Below are positions 1 to 5,448 of a DNA stretch of 46,763 nt, piece by piece (position 1 is the first letter of the stretch; each line of letters opens with the position of its first letter). The translations under genes and the position numbers were made by a program. The notes beneath the pieces are model-generated. The model was given only the letters and a program-made list of their open reading frames with translations, did no database searches and was not told where the DNA came from. The stretch is taken from assembly GCA_022767445.1 (NCBI GenBank), contig JALENJ010000024.1:1-46763 (forward strand). Reading direction: 5' to 3'. The DNA is from Erysipelotrichaceae bacterium. GTDB taxonomy: Bacteria; Bacillota_I; Bacilli_A; Erysipelotrichales; Erysipelotrichaceae.

Positions 1-1
1 A

Positions 2-136
2 ACAAAGGCAGCAGAGTTAGAGAAATACCAAGGAGTAACACTAAGTGATACAGTGGATGTAACAAGTGGAGCAACATTTACAAGTACATCCTTAAAAGCA
101 ATGATTGCGACAGCTTTACAAGCTGCATCTAAGTAA
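2..136 (+). CDS. rnfG: RnfG C-terminal end (partial, 5' end outside window)
   Basis: An open frame enters from the left edge and stops at 134-136, leaving 44 residues. They contain VTSGATFTS, the FMN-attachment motif of the RnfG/NqrC FMN-binding domain, in which the Thr of SGAT carries a phosphoester-linked FMN added by ApbE. The motif lies about 20 residues from the C-terminus, as expected for RnfG. RnfG is the membrane-anchored flavoprotein subunit of the ferredoxin:NAD+ oxidoreductase Rnf. The next gene, rnfE, starts 10 bases downstream, and rnfC and rnfD are presumably to the left of the window. FMN_bind domains also occur in other proteins, but the neighbours make RnfG by far the best reading. 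Confidence 0.85.
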   Translation, partial: TKAAELEKYQGVTLSDTVDVTSGATFTSTSLKAMIATALQAASK

Positions 137-146
137 GGAGGAAGGT

Positions 147-809
147 ATGAGCGAAAAGAAAACAAAAGGCCAAGGCTTCTTCTCTAGATTAGCAACAGAG
201 AATCCAGTATTTGCCACATATTTAGGTATTTGTTCAACATTAGCAATTACAACAAGTTTAAACAGTGCAATAGGTATGGGTGTAGCGGTAATCGTAGTAT
301 TAACATTATCTAACATCCTAGTATCATTAATCGCTCCTATTACACCAGATGATATTCATATTCCTGTATACATCGTTATTATTGCCTCATTGGTAACAAT
401 CGTATCGATGTTCATGCATGCATATACACCAAGTCTATTTACAGCATTAGGTGCATTCCTAGACTTAGTCGTTGTAAACTGCATCATCTTAGGTAGAGCT
501 GAATCCTACGCGTCCAAGCATACAGTGGTTGAATCTGCTATCGATGGTCTACAACAAGGATTTGCATACACAGGTGCTCTATTAGCTATGTCACTCATTA
601 GACAGTTCTTAGGAACAGGTGGATTATCATTCTCTAATCCATTTACAAATAATGTAGTGTTTGCATTCAGAATTATCCCAGAGGGATATGAAATCTCAAT
701 GTTTACAGAACAGTTCGGTGCATTTATCACATTTGCATGTTTTGCTGCTGCTGTAGCTGCATATAAGAATTATCTTGCAAAACCTGCAAAGAAAGGAGCA
801 GCTAAATAA
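147..809 (+). CDS. rnfE: Rnf electron transport complex subunit E
   Basis: This 220-residue integral membrane protein is one of the two homologous RnfA/RnfE (NqrE/NqrD) subunits. Each gives one half of an intramembrane cysteine-ligated [2Fe-2S] site that passes electrons across the membrane. The two expected Cys are visible in LGICSTLAITTS near the N-terminus and VVNCIILGRAESY in the middle. Length and pattern of about six hydrophobic segments fit the family. I chose ATG 147 because GGAGGAAGGT lies just before it; an in-frame ATG at 105 lies inside rnfG. The stop overlaps the rnfA start by one base (TAATG), indicating translational coupling. Confidence 0.93.
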   Translation: MSEKKTKGQGFFSRLATENPVFATYLGICSTLAITTSLNSAIGMGVAVIVVLTLSNILVSLIAPITPDDIHIPVYIVIIASLVTIVSMFMHAYTPSLFTALGAFLDLVVVNCIILGRAESYASKHTVVESAIDGLQQGFAYTGALLAMSLIRQFLGTGGLSFSNPFTNNVVFAFRIIPEGYEISMFTEQFGAFITFACFAAAVAAYKNYLAKPAKKGAAK

Positions 810-1381
810 TGAGTTTATTTACACTCTTTATCAGTGGATTACTGATTAATAATATTATTCTTACTAAGTTCTTAGGTATGTGCCCATTCATGGGTGTATC
901 TACAAAGCTAAACTCTGCAGTAGGTATGGGTCTTGCAGTAATATTCGTTATCTTTGGAGCTTCTGTATTATCATGGTTCCTATACTATGGAATTCTAGTA
1001 CCATTTGAACTAGAATACATGGAACTGATTTGCTTTATTCTATTAATCGCTGCGTTTGTACAATTCGTTGAACTCTTCGTTAAGAAGTTCGCTCCAGAAT
1101 TATACAAATCACTAGGTATTTACTTACCACTTATCACAACTAACTGTGCAGTGCTCTACGTCGCTATGGATAACATCACACAGAAGTACACATTGGTACA
1201 GACAATGGTTAACTCCATCGCTGTTCCAGCAGGCTTTATGATGATGCTTGTTATCTTCGCTACAATCCGTAGACGTCTCAATCAAAACGATATTCCGAAG
1301 GCATTCCAGGGCAATCCTATCGCTTTCATTTGTGCAGCTATTATGGCTGTAGCATTCTCTGCATTTGCAGGATTAGTATAA
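809..1381 (+). CDS. rnfA: Rnf electron transport complex subunit A
   Basis: This 190-residue polytopic membrane protein is the RnfA/RsxA subunit. It keeps both signature cysteines, in FLGMCPFMGVST near residue 24 and in TTNCAVLY near residue 105, which with those of RnfE hold the intramembrane [2Fe-2S] cluster. About six hydrophobic helices are evident and the length is normal for the family. The AAGGAG in the 3' end of rnfE serves as ribosome binding site. It is followed directly by a small Cys-rich gene and rnfB, giving the order G-E-A-x-B. Confidence 0.93.
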   Translation: MSLFTLFISGLLINNIILTKFLGMCPFMGVSTKLNSAVGMGLAVIFVIFGASVLSWFLYYGILVPFELEYMELICFILLIAAFVQFVELFVKKFAPELYKSLGIYLPLITTNCAVLYVAMDNITQKYTLVQTMVNSIAVPAGFMMMLVIFATIRRRLNQNDIPKAFQGNPIAFICAAIMAVAFSAFAGLV

Positions 1382-1384
1382 ACC

Positions 1385-1576
1385 TTGCTTAGAATATTTA
1401 TAGCAATTCTATTAGCTGTAGGTTTCTTTGCCCTGAATGTATGGCTATTAAGATTAAATCAAAAAACACCAGTTCCTGAAGGCTGTGAAGACCTAAAGGC
1501 AGAGTGTTCAGCATGTGGACTTACGGACTGTAGTGTCCGTAGAGCTCCACAAAAGAAAGAGGAGGACGAATGCTAG
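1385..1576 (+). CDS. Small one-helix membrane protein with Cys motif, inside the Rnf operon
   Basis: A 63-residue protein starts at TTG 1385, three bases after the rnfA stop. The Shine-Dalgarno is weak, so it is probably translated by coupling. Residues about 3-24 form one transmembrane helix. A soluble tail follows with CEDLKAECSACGLTDCSVR, four Cys in 16 residues, and another Cys is the last residue. I know no named Rnf subunit like this. The architecture (single helix plus Cys cluster) recalls NqrM, which helps put iron into the NqrD/NqrE site equivalent to RnfA/RnfE, and also FeoB-associated Cys-rich proteins. A role in cluster assembly or as an extra Fe-S carrier is inference. The stop overlaps the rnfB start (ATGCTAG). 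Confidence 0.7.
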   Translation: MLRIFIAILLAVGFFALNVWLLRLNQKTPVPEGCEDLKAECSACGLTDCSVRRAPQKKEEDEC

Positions 1577-1857
1577 TTGCAGTATTAAAATCATTTGCTT
1601 TGATGCTAGTACTTGGCGCAGTATTGGGAGGAGTTCTTGCCTTTGCTTCAATTAAATTCTATGTAAAAGAAGATAACCGCAAGGAAGAACTAACAGCTCT
1701 ATTACCTGGTTATAACTGTGGAGCATGTGGTAATCCAGGTTGTGCTGCTATGGCAGTTAAGCTACTTGAGGGATCTTGCCAAGTAGAACAATGTAAACCA
1801 AGCAAGCCAGAGCAAAGAGAGAAGATTAAAGAATATCTCGCTGAAAATGCGGCTTAA
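1570..1857 (+). CDS. rnfB: Minimal RnfB: membrane anchor plus one Fe-S domain, no ferredoxin domains
   Basis: A 95-residue protein has an N-terminal transmembrane helix (residues about 5-30) and then the RnfB-type Fe-S domain, NCGACGNPGCAAMA followed by GSC and QC: the C-x2-C-x4-C-x(16-17)-C pattern for one [4Fe-4S] cluster. Known RnfB proteins are about 2.5 to 3 times longer and carry at least two further ferredoxin-like [4Fe-4S] domains. Here the frame stops right after the first domain and a terminator follows, so no second half lies downstream. AGAGGAGGAC is a strong ribosome binding site. The protein looks intact rather than broken, with a natural charged C-terminus. RnfB normally accepts electrons from ferredoxin; how this short form would do so is unknown. 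Confidence 0.85.
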   Translation: MLVAVLKSFALMLVLGAVLGGVLAFASIKFYVKEDNRKEELTALLPGYNCGACGNPGCAAMAVKLLEGSCQVEQCKPSKPEQREKIKEYLAENAA

Positions 1858-1884
1858 AAATCTGAGTTTATCTCAGATTTTTTT
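1857..1884 (+). terminator. Intrinsic terminator of the Rnf operon
   Basis: AAATCTGAG pairs with CTCAGATTT across a TTTAT loop and a run of T follows. It starts at the rnfB stop codon, marking the operon end. Confidence 0.85.
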
Positions 1885-1931
1885 ATGGACTCATCTTCTT
1901 CATTTCATATATAGAGGTAGGAGATATAAAA

Positions 1932-2654
1932 ATGAAGAAGACAAAGAAATATATCATCATGATATTGATTGCTTTTGTATGCATGTTAACAAACATCATA
2001 GCTTTCAAATACTATCTTTCAAAAACAATCAACCTAAAAACAACCTATATCGCCAAACACGATATACTACCAAGACAACAAATTAAAACAGAAGATCTCA
2101 TAGAGATAAAAGTTCCAGAAGTATACATGCAGACAAACACCTGGGATGATAAAACAGAAATCATAGGAAGATATACAAGTATACAAGGAATGATACCAAA
2201 AGGATCATTATTCTATAAAGATATGATATTCACTGAGGATGAACTTAAAGATTTACCAATCACAAAACTCTTAGAAAAGAATACCATCTTCACCATGGAA
2301 ACAAATGTAGAGTCACTAGGTAGTGTTGTAGATGGTATGTATATAGATATCTACGTATCTATCAGTCAAAAAGGAGATGTACCAATCACAGGAACATTGA
2401 TACACCATGCTGAGCTTGTATCTATTAAAGATCATAAAGGAAAACCAATTACCTCTGATGATTCAACTGGTATCCCATCCTTTATTGAAATCGGTATGAA
2501 TCGCAAGGATATCGATATCTTATCACTAGCATGTACCTTAGGAGATATACGTATATTTCCAAGTCAAAATCCCTACGAAGTAGATGAGTCAAAACTCGAT
2601 GAAGAATCAAAAGTAACAACCTATCTAAAAGGAATACAAGAACCAAATCCATAA
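1932..2654 (+). CDS. Membrane-anchored SAF-domain protein (CpaB/RcpC-like)
   Basis: A 240-residue protein has an N-terminal membrane anchor (residues about 7-27) and then a SAF domain, seen as YIAKHDILPRQQIKTEDL followed about 40 residues later by GMIPKGSLFYKDMI. This two-part pattern is typical of the beta-clip SAF domain of CpaB/RcpC pilus-assembly proteins. The remaining C-terminal region is extracytoplasmic by topology. No pilus genes lie nearby, so the role is unknown. ATG 1932 follows TAGGAGATATAAA. It stands alone between the Rnf terminator and tRNA-His. Confidence 0.6.
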   Translation: MKKTKKYIIMILIAFVCMLTNIIAFKYYLSKTINLKTTYIAKHDILPRQQIKTEDLIEIKVPEVYMQTNTWDDKTEIIGRYTSIQGMIPKGSLFYKDMIFTEDELKDLPITKLLEKNTIFTMETNVESLGSVVDGMYIDIYVSISQKGDVPITGTLIHHAELVSIKDHKGKPITSDDSTGIPSFIEIGMNRKDIDILSLACTLGDIRIFPSQNPYEVDESKLDEESKVTTYLKGIQEPNP

Positions 2655-2710
2655 TACAGATTCCAAAAAGATATGGTCTAATCATCAACAGCAAACTAAA
2701 AAGGTAAAAT

Positions 2711-2735
2711 AAAAACTCGCTGTTATGCGAGTTTA
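2711..2735 (-). terminator. Terminator of tRNA-His
   Basis: On the minus strand AAACTCGC pairs with GCGAGTTT over a 6-base loop, followed by TTATTTT. It sits just past the tRNA-His 3' end. Confidence 0.75.
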
Positions 2736-2743
2736 TTGCTAGG

Positions 2744-2818
2744 GGCGACTAATGGGACTCGAACCCATGAGTGCTGGAGCCACAATCCAGTGTGTTAACC
2801 AACTTCACCATAGCCGCC
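2744..2818 (-). tRNA. tRNA-His (GTG)
   Basis: Full cloverleaf on the minus strand. Acceptor arms are GCGGCTA/TAGTCGC plus the extra G at position -1 opposite C73 that marks histidine tRNAs. The anticodon loop is TTGTGGC, giving GTG, and the T arm has GGTTCGAGTCC. CCA is not encoded: the genome has CCT after position 73. Confidence 0.95.
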
Positions 2819-2830
2819 ATGTGCTAAAAT

Positions 2831-2878
2831 ATATTATCATATCCTAAAGTAATAAACAACAATAAATTTTAGGATATG
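2831..2878 (-). promoter_or_regulatory. tRNA-His promoter overlapped by an 11-bp inverted repeat
   Basis: On the minus strand TTGTTT (2854-2859) and TAATAT (2831-2836), spaced by 17, form the tRNA-His promoter. CATATCCTAAA (2838-2848) and TTTAGGATATG (2868-2878) are perfect inverted copies 19 bases apart. The left arm lies in the promoter spacer and the right arm just upstream of the -35, next to the divergent gene at 2901. A dimeric regulator site is possible. Confidence 0.5.
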
Positions 2879-2900
2879 AGTGAAAGTGTTGAGGGAATAA

Positions 2901-3584
2901 ATGCAGGTTAGAATTGGTGACCAATTAAAAGATATAACAGTGAAGTATAGAAGACGTCAATCGATGTTATTGAAGGTAGAGGAGGATGGATCCATCCAAG
3001 TCACTTGTGGAAGTTTCTATGCGGAAGATGATATCCTACGGTTTATTAAAGAGAAAGAAAAGTGGCTGATCAAAGTCACTCATAAAATAGAAAATCGAAG
3101 TAAATATTTACAGGATGGTACAAATCTAAAAGAAGCTTGTTGGTTAGGTAAAGTATATCCAGTTGAGTATGTGATATCTAAACAGAAGTTTATGATGATA
3201 CTTGAGGATAAGATTGTATTTTATCTACCTGAAATTAAAGCGGAAACGATTCGAGAGATTTTCTACGAAGCTGCGAATTCACAATTAAAAATGATGATTG
3301 AGGAGAGAAGAGGAGATTGGGATAAGTATATCTGTCAAAACAATGATAGACCTTTTCCTCAAATATCTTTAAAATATATGGCGAGCAGATGGGGTTCATA
3401 CTCACCAAATACGCATCACATTAGTATGTCTTCCCGTTTGATTCATTACCCGGTTGTATGCTTAGAATATGTTCTTTTACATGAATATGCACATATTCTT
3501 GAAGGGAATCACTCAAGACATTTTTATAAGATTATAGAGACATATATGCCGGAGTATAAAGAATACAATCGATTGTTGAAATAA
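2901..3584 (+). CDS. YgjP-type zinc metallopeptidase family protein (DUF45)
   Basis: This 227-residue soluble protein matches the YgjP/DUF45 (WLM-like) metal-dependent hydrolase family. The metal site is LHEYAHILEGNHSRHFY near residues 195-211: an HExxH-type helix (HEYAH) and a third His, followed by the family's HSxxF element. The N-terminal half carries the usual YRRRQSMLLKV and KWLIKVTHKI segments. Its substrate is unknown in general. ATG 2901 is preceded by GAGGG. The MscS gene follows 12 bases later, so they are likely co-transcribed. Confidence 0.85.
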   Translation: MQVRIGDQLKDITVKYRRRQSMLLKVEEDGSIQVTCGSFYAEDDILRFIKEKEKWLIKVTHKIENRSKYLQDGTNLKEACWLGKVYPVEYVISKQKFMMILEDKIVFYLPEIKAETIREIFYEAANSQLKMMIEERRGDWDKYICQNNDRPFPQISLKYMASRWGSYSPNTHHISMSSRLIHYPVVCLEYVLLHEYAHILEGNHSRHFYKIIETYMPEYKEYNRLLK

Positions 3585-3596
3585 GAGGTTATAAAT

Positions 3597-4460
3597 ATGG
3601 ATGTAATACAAGAGAATGGTGTGTTTGCGTTTGGTAGTAACATATTTGAAAACGGAGTGCTTGGTTTTGTGATAATGGCAGCACTCACATTGGTAATCGC
3701 TAAGGTGTTGGTAACGATATTACAGAAGGCATTTGATCATGCGATGAAGAATGATGCTAGAACAAGTATGCCTTTTCGCTACTTGATGAAGATATTAAAA
3801 ACAGTGATCTATGTAGTAGCGATGCTAGCAATATTGATGAATATTAAACCATTACAGAGTGTTTCTACTGCATTGTTGGGTGCTACAAGTGTGATGACGG
3901 TTGTTGTTGGTCTAGCAGCACAAGAAACGTTTGGCAATTTCATTGCTGGGTTCTTTATTGTTGTATATCAACCGTTTCATGTTGGAGATATGGTAAATCT
4001 TCCAGAGAAGAATATTTCTGGTACTGTCATTGAAATTACGTTTCGACATACGATATTAAATACAGTGGAGAATACGAAGATTATCATCCCAAATAGCACG
4101 ATGAATTCAGCAATCATTGAAGATAAAGCGTTTGGACAAAAGACGTATATTCGCTATATGACAATGAGCGTTGGCTATGATACAGATATCGATCACTTGG
4201 AGAAGGTTATCACAGATGTAGTAGTCAATACAGAAGGAGTCATCGATACAAGATCCGCCGAGGCGAAAGAAAAGAATGTAGCTATCAATATCAGAGTCAA
4301 TGATTTCTTGGATAGTGGAATAGAGATTCGCTTTGCTTTTACAACAAAGTCGCTAGCAAAGAGCTTTGAGATTGCCTCACAGATTCGTAAGAAATTACTC
4401 GTTGCCTTCAAGAAGGAAGGAATTGAAATTCCTTACAATAAAGTACAGATTATCAAATAA
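3597..4460 (+). CDS. Small-conductance mechanosensitive channel (MscS family)
   Basis: A 287-residue MscS-type channel with three N-terminal transmembrane segments. The pore helix TM3 is visible as GATSVMTVVVGLAAQETFGN near residues 94-113, with the Gly/Ala packing pattern, followed by the cytoplasmic beta domain (YQPFHVGDMV, IIIPNSTMNSAII) and an alpha/beta C-terminal domain. It would open under membrane tension and release osmolytes on hypo-osmotic shock. Length matches the basic E. coli MscS type. The stop codon lies inside a 36-bp palindrome. Confidence 0.92.
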   Translation: MDVIQENGVFAFGSNIFENGVLGFVIMAALTLVIAKVLVTILQKAFDHAMKNDARTSMPFRYLMKILKTVIYVVAMLAILMNIKPLQSVSTALLGATSVMTVVVGLAAQETFGNFIAGFFIVVYQPFHVGDMVNLPEKNISGTVIEITFRHTILNTVENTKIIIPNSTMNSAIIEDKAFGQKTYIRYMTMSVGYDTDIDHLEKVITDVVVNTEGVIDTRSAEAKEKNVAINIRVNDFLDSGIEIRFAFTTKSLAKSFEIASQIRKKLLVAFKKEGIEIPYNKVQIIK

Positions 4461-4486
4461 ATGTAAACGTTTACATTTATTTGATA
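4451..4486. promoter_or_regulatory. 36-bp perfect palindrome with a cre-like core
   Basis: Bases 4451-4468 are the exact reverse complement of 4469-4486, with no spacer; the centre is AAACGTTT. The central 16 bases, ATGTAAACGTTTACAT, fit the CcpA catabolite-response consensus WTGNAANCGNWNNCAW at every defined position. The palindrome includes the mscS stop codon. It lacks a following T run, so it is a poor intrinsic terminator. It could be an operator for the unit starting downstream (leader, ankyrin gene, EF-G-like gene) or for a LacI-type regulator encoded elsewhere. Confidence 0.55.
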
Positions 4487-4605
4487 GAAATCGTAGAGAA
4501 AATCATCGAAAATAGAAAATAGAATATTGAAGCAAAATTATTTTGTATTATCATGTAGTTACAAGGACAACAAGTATTTGCAATAGAGAATGGAGATGAT
4601 GCTAC

Positions 4606-4704
4606 ATGGATAAGGTGCATGTTCTTTTTGCTATAAAATACGAAATTGTAACAACCCCAGGTGGGGAAGTTTTTGATGGGGTTTCTTTGAATATGTGTTT
4701 TTAA
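4606..4704 (+). CDS. Possible 32-residue leader peptide
   Basis: A short open frame (starting MDKVHVLFAIKYEIV, ending LNMCF) begins at ATG 4606 after GGAG 10 bases upstream and stops at the first base of a terminator stem. It has no recognisable domain. The tight link of stop codon and hairpin would suit a leader peptide or a tiny gene with its own terminator, but 32 codons can arise by chance. It lies in a stretch of about 310 bases between mscS and the ankyrin gene with no other gene. Confidence 0.3.
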   Translation: MDKVHVLFAIKYEIVTTPGGEVFDGVSLNMCF

Positions 4705-4730
4705 GATGGACAGTGAATGCCCATCTTTTT
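4703..4730 (+). terminator. Intrinsic terminator in the leader of the ankyrin/EF-G unit
   Basis: AAGATGG pairs with CCATCTT around an 11-base loop and is followed by TTT. It ends 40 bases before the ankyrin start codon. It may end the short upstream transcript or act as an attenuator. Confidence 0.6.
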
Positions 4731-4770
4731 AAATACAAAATATCTGATGAACATAAAGGAGGAAAAAGTT

Positions 4771-5439
4771 ATGGATCAGACAAATTTAGATTTTTTTGAG
4801 GCAGCAGCGAGTGGTGATTTTGCGAAGTTGTGTGCACAAGTATCCAAGGGAGCAGATGTGAATGTCGCCAATGGCGATGGAAGAACTGCTTTGATGAGAA
4901 GTGCGAAGCGTGGATACACAGAAATCGTAAGATTCCTACTAGATAATGGTGCCGATACAAGAGCGAGAGATAAGAATAATAAGACTGCTTTAATGGGTGC
5001 TGCTAAGAAGGGCCATGTAGAGATTTGCCGTATGTTAATACATGCTGGAGCAAATATTAATGCGCATGATAATAAAGGTAGAACAGCATTGATGAGAGCT
5101 TCATTATTAGGACAAGTGGATACTGTGAAGTATTTATTATCCAAAGGAGCTGAGGTAAATGCAGAGGATGAACAGGGACGTACTGCATTAATGGAAGCAG
5201 TTAATGCATATAAATTAGAAGTAATTAAAGACTTGATCGATAATGGTGCAGATGTCAACAAGGCAGATGCGAAGGGTTGTACAGCACTGATGCGTGCTGC
5301 GTATATCGGTATTCCTGAACTGGTGAACTATCTACTAGAAAAGGGAGCTGATAAAGCAGACAAAGATTATGAAGGAAACCTTGCAATTCACTATGTACGT
5401 AAAGAGTGCTTAGCGGACTTGAAGGATATCCTAAAGTAG
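4771..5439 (+). CDS. Ankyrin-repeat protein
   Basis: A 222-residue cytoplasmic protein built almost wholly of about six ankyrin repeats. The repeat core recurs roughly every 33 residues: GRTALMRSAKRGY, NKTALMGAAKKGH, GRTALMRASLLGQ, GRTALMEAVNAYK and CTALMRAAYIG, each followed by a helix and LLxxGAxxxxxD. There is no signal peptide or extra domain. Such proteins are protein-binding scaffolds; the partner is unknown. ATG 4771 is chosen for the AAAGGAGG before it; an upstream ATG at 4717 lies in the terminator loop. The EF-G-like gene begins 9 bases after the stop, so the two are co-expressed and may act together (inference). Confidence 0.9.
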   Translation: MDQTNLDFFEAAASGDFAKLCAQVSKGADVNVANGDGRTALMRSAKRGYTEIVRFLLDNGADTRARDKNNKTALMGAAKKGHVEICRMLIHAGANINAHDNKGRTALMRASLLGQVDTVKYLLSKGAEVNAEDEQGRTALMEAVNAYKLEVIKDLIDNGADVNKADAKGCTALMRAAYIGIPELVNYLLEKGADKADKDYEGNLAIHYVRKECLADLKDILK

Positions 5440-5448
5440 GAGGTCATG

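Noticed and set aside
1847-2086. 79-residue frame starting in rnfB and overlapping the SAF gene
   Set aside because: It crosses the Rnf terminator and overlaps a well-supported gene in another frame.
2744-2818. tRNA-His lacking an encoded G at -1
   Set aside because: Realigning the acceptor stem to the usual His pattern shows G-1 opposite C73, so the gene is normal.
4560-4640. Fluoride riboswitch-like GGAGATGATG string in the ankyrin leader
   Set aside because: The flanking stems and pseudoknot partners of that riboswitch are absent, and the downstream genes do not fit.
4776-5261. 161-residue open frame antisense to the ankyrin gene
   Set aside because: It is the shadow of the regular ankyrin repeat in the opposite strand; no ribosome binding site, and the sense gene is certain.
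4703-5439. Longer ankyrin protein starting at ATG 4717
   Set aside because: That ATG is within the terminator loop and has no ribosome site, while ATG 4771 has AAAGGAGG.
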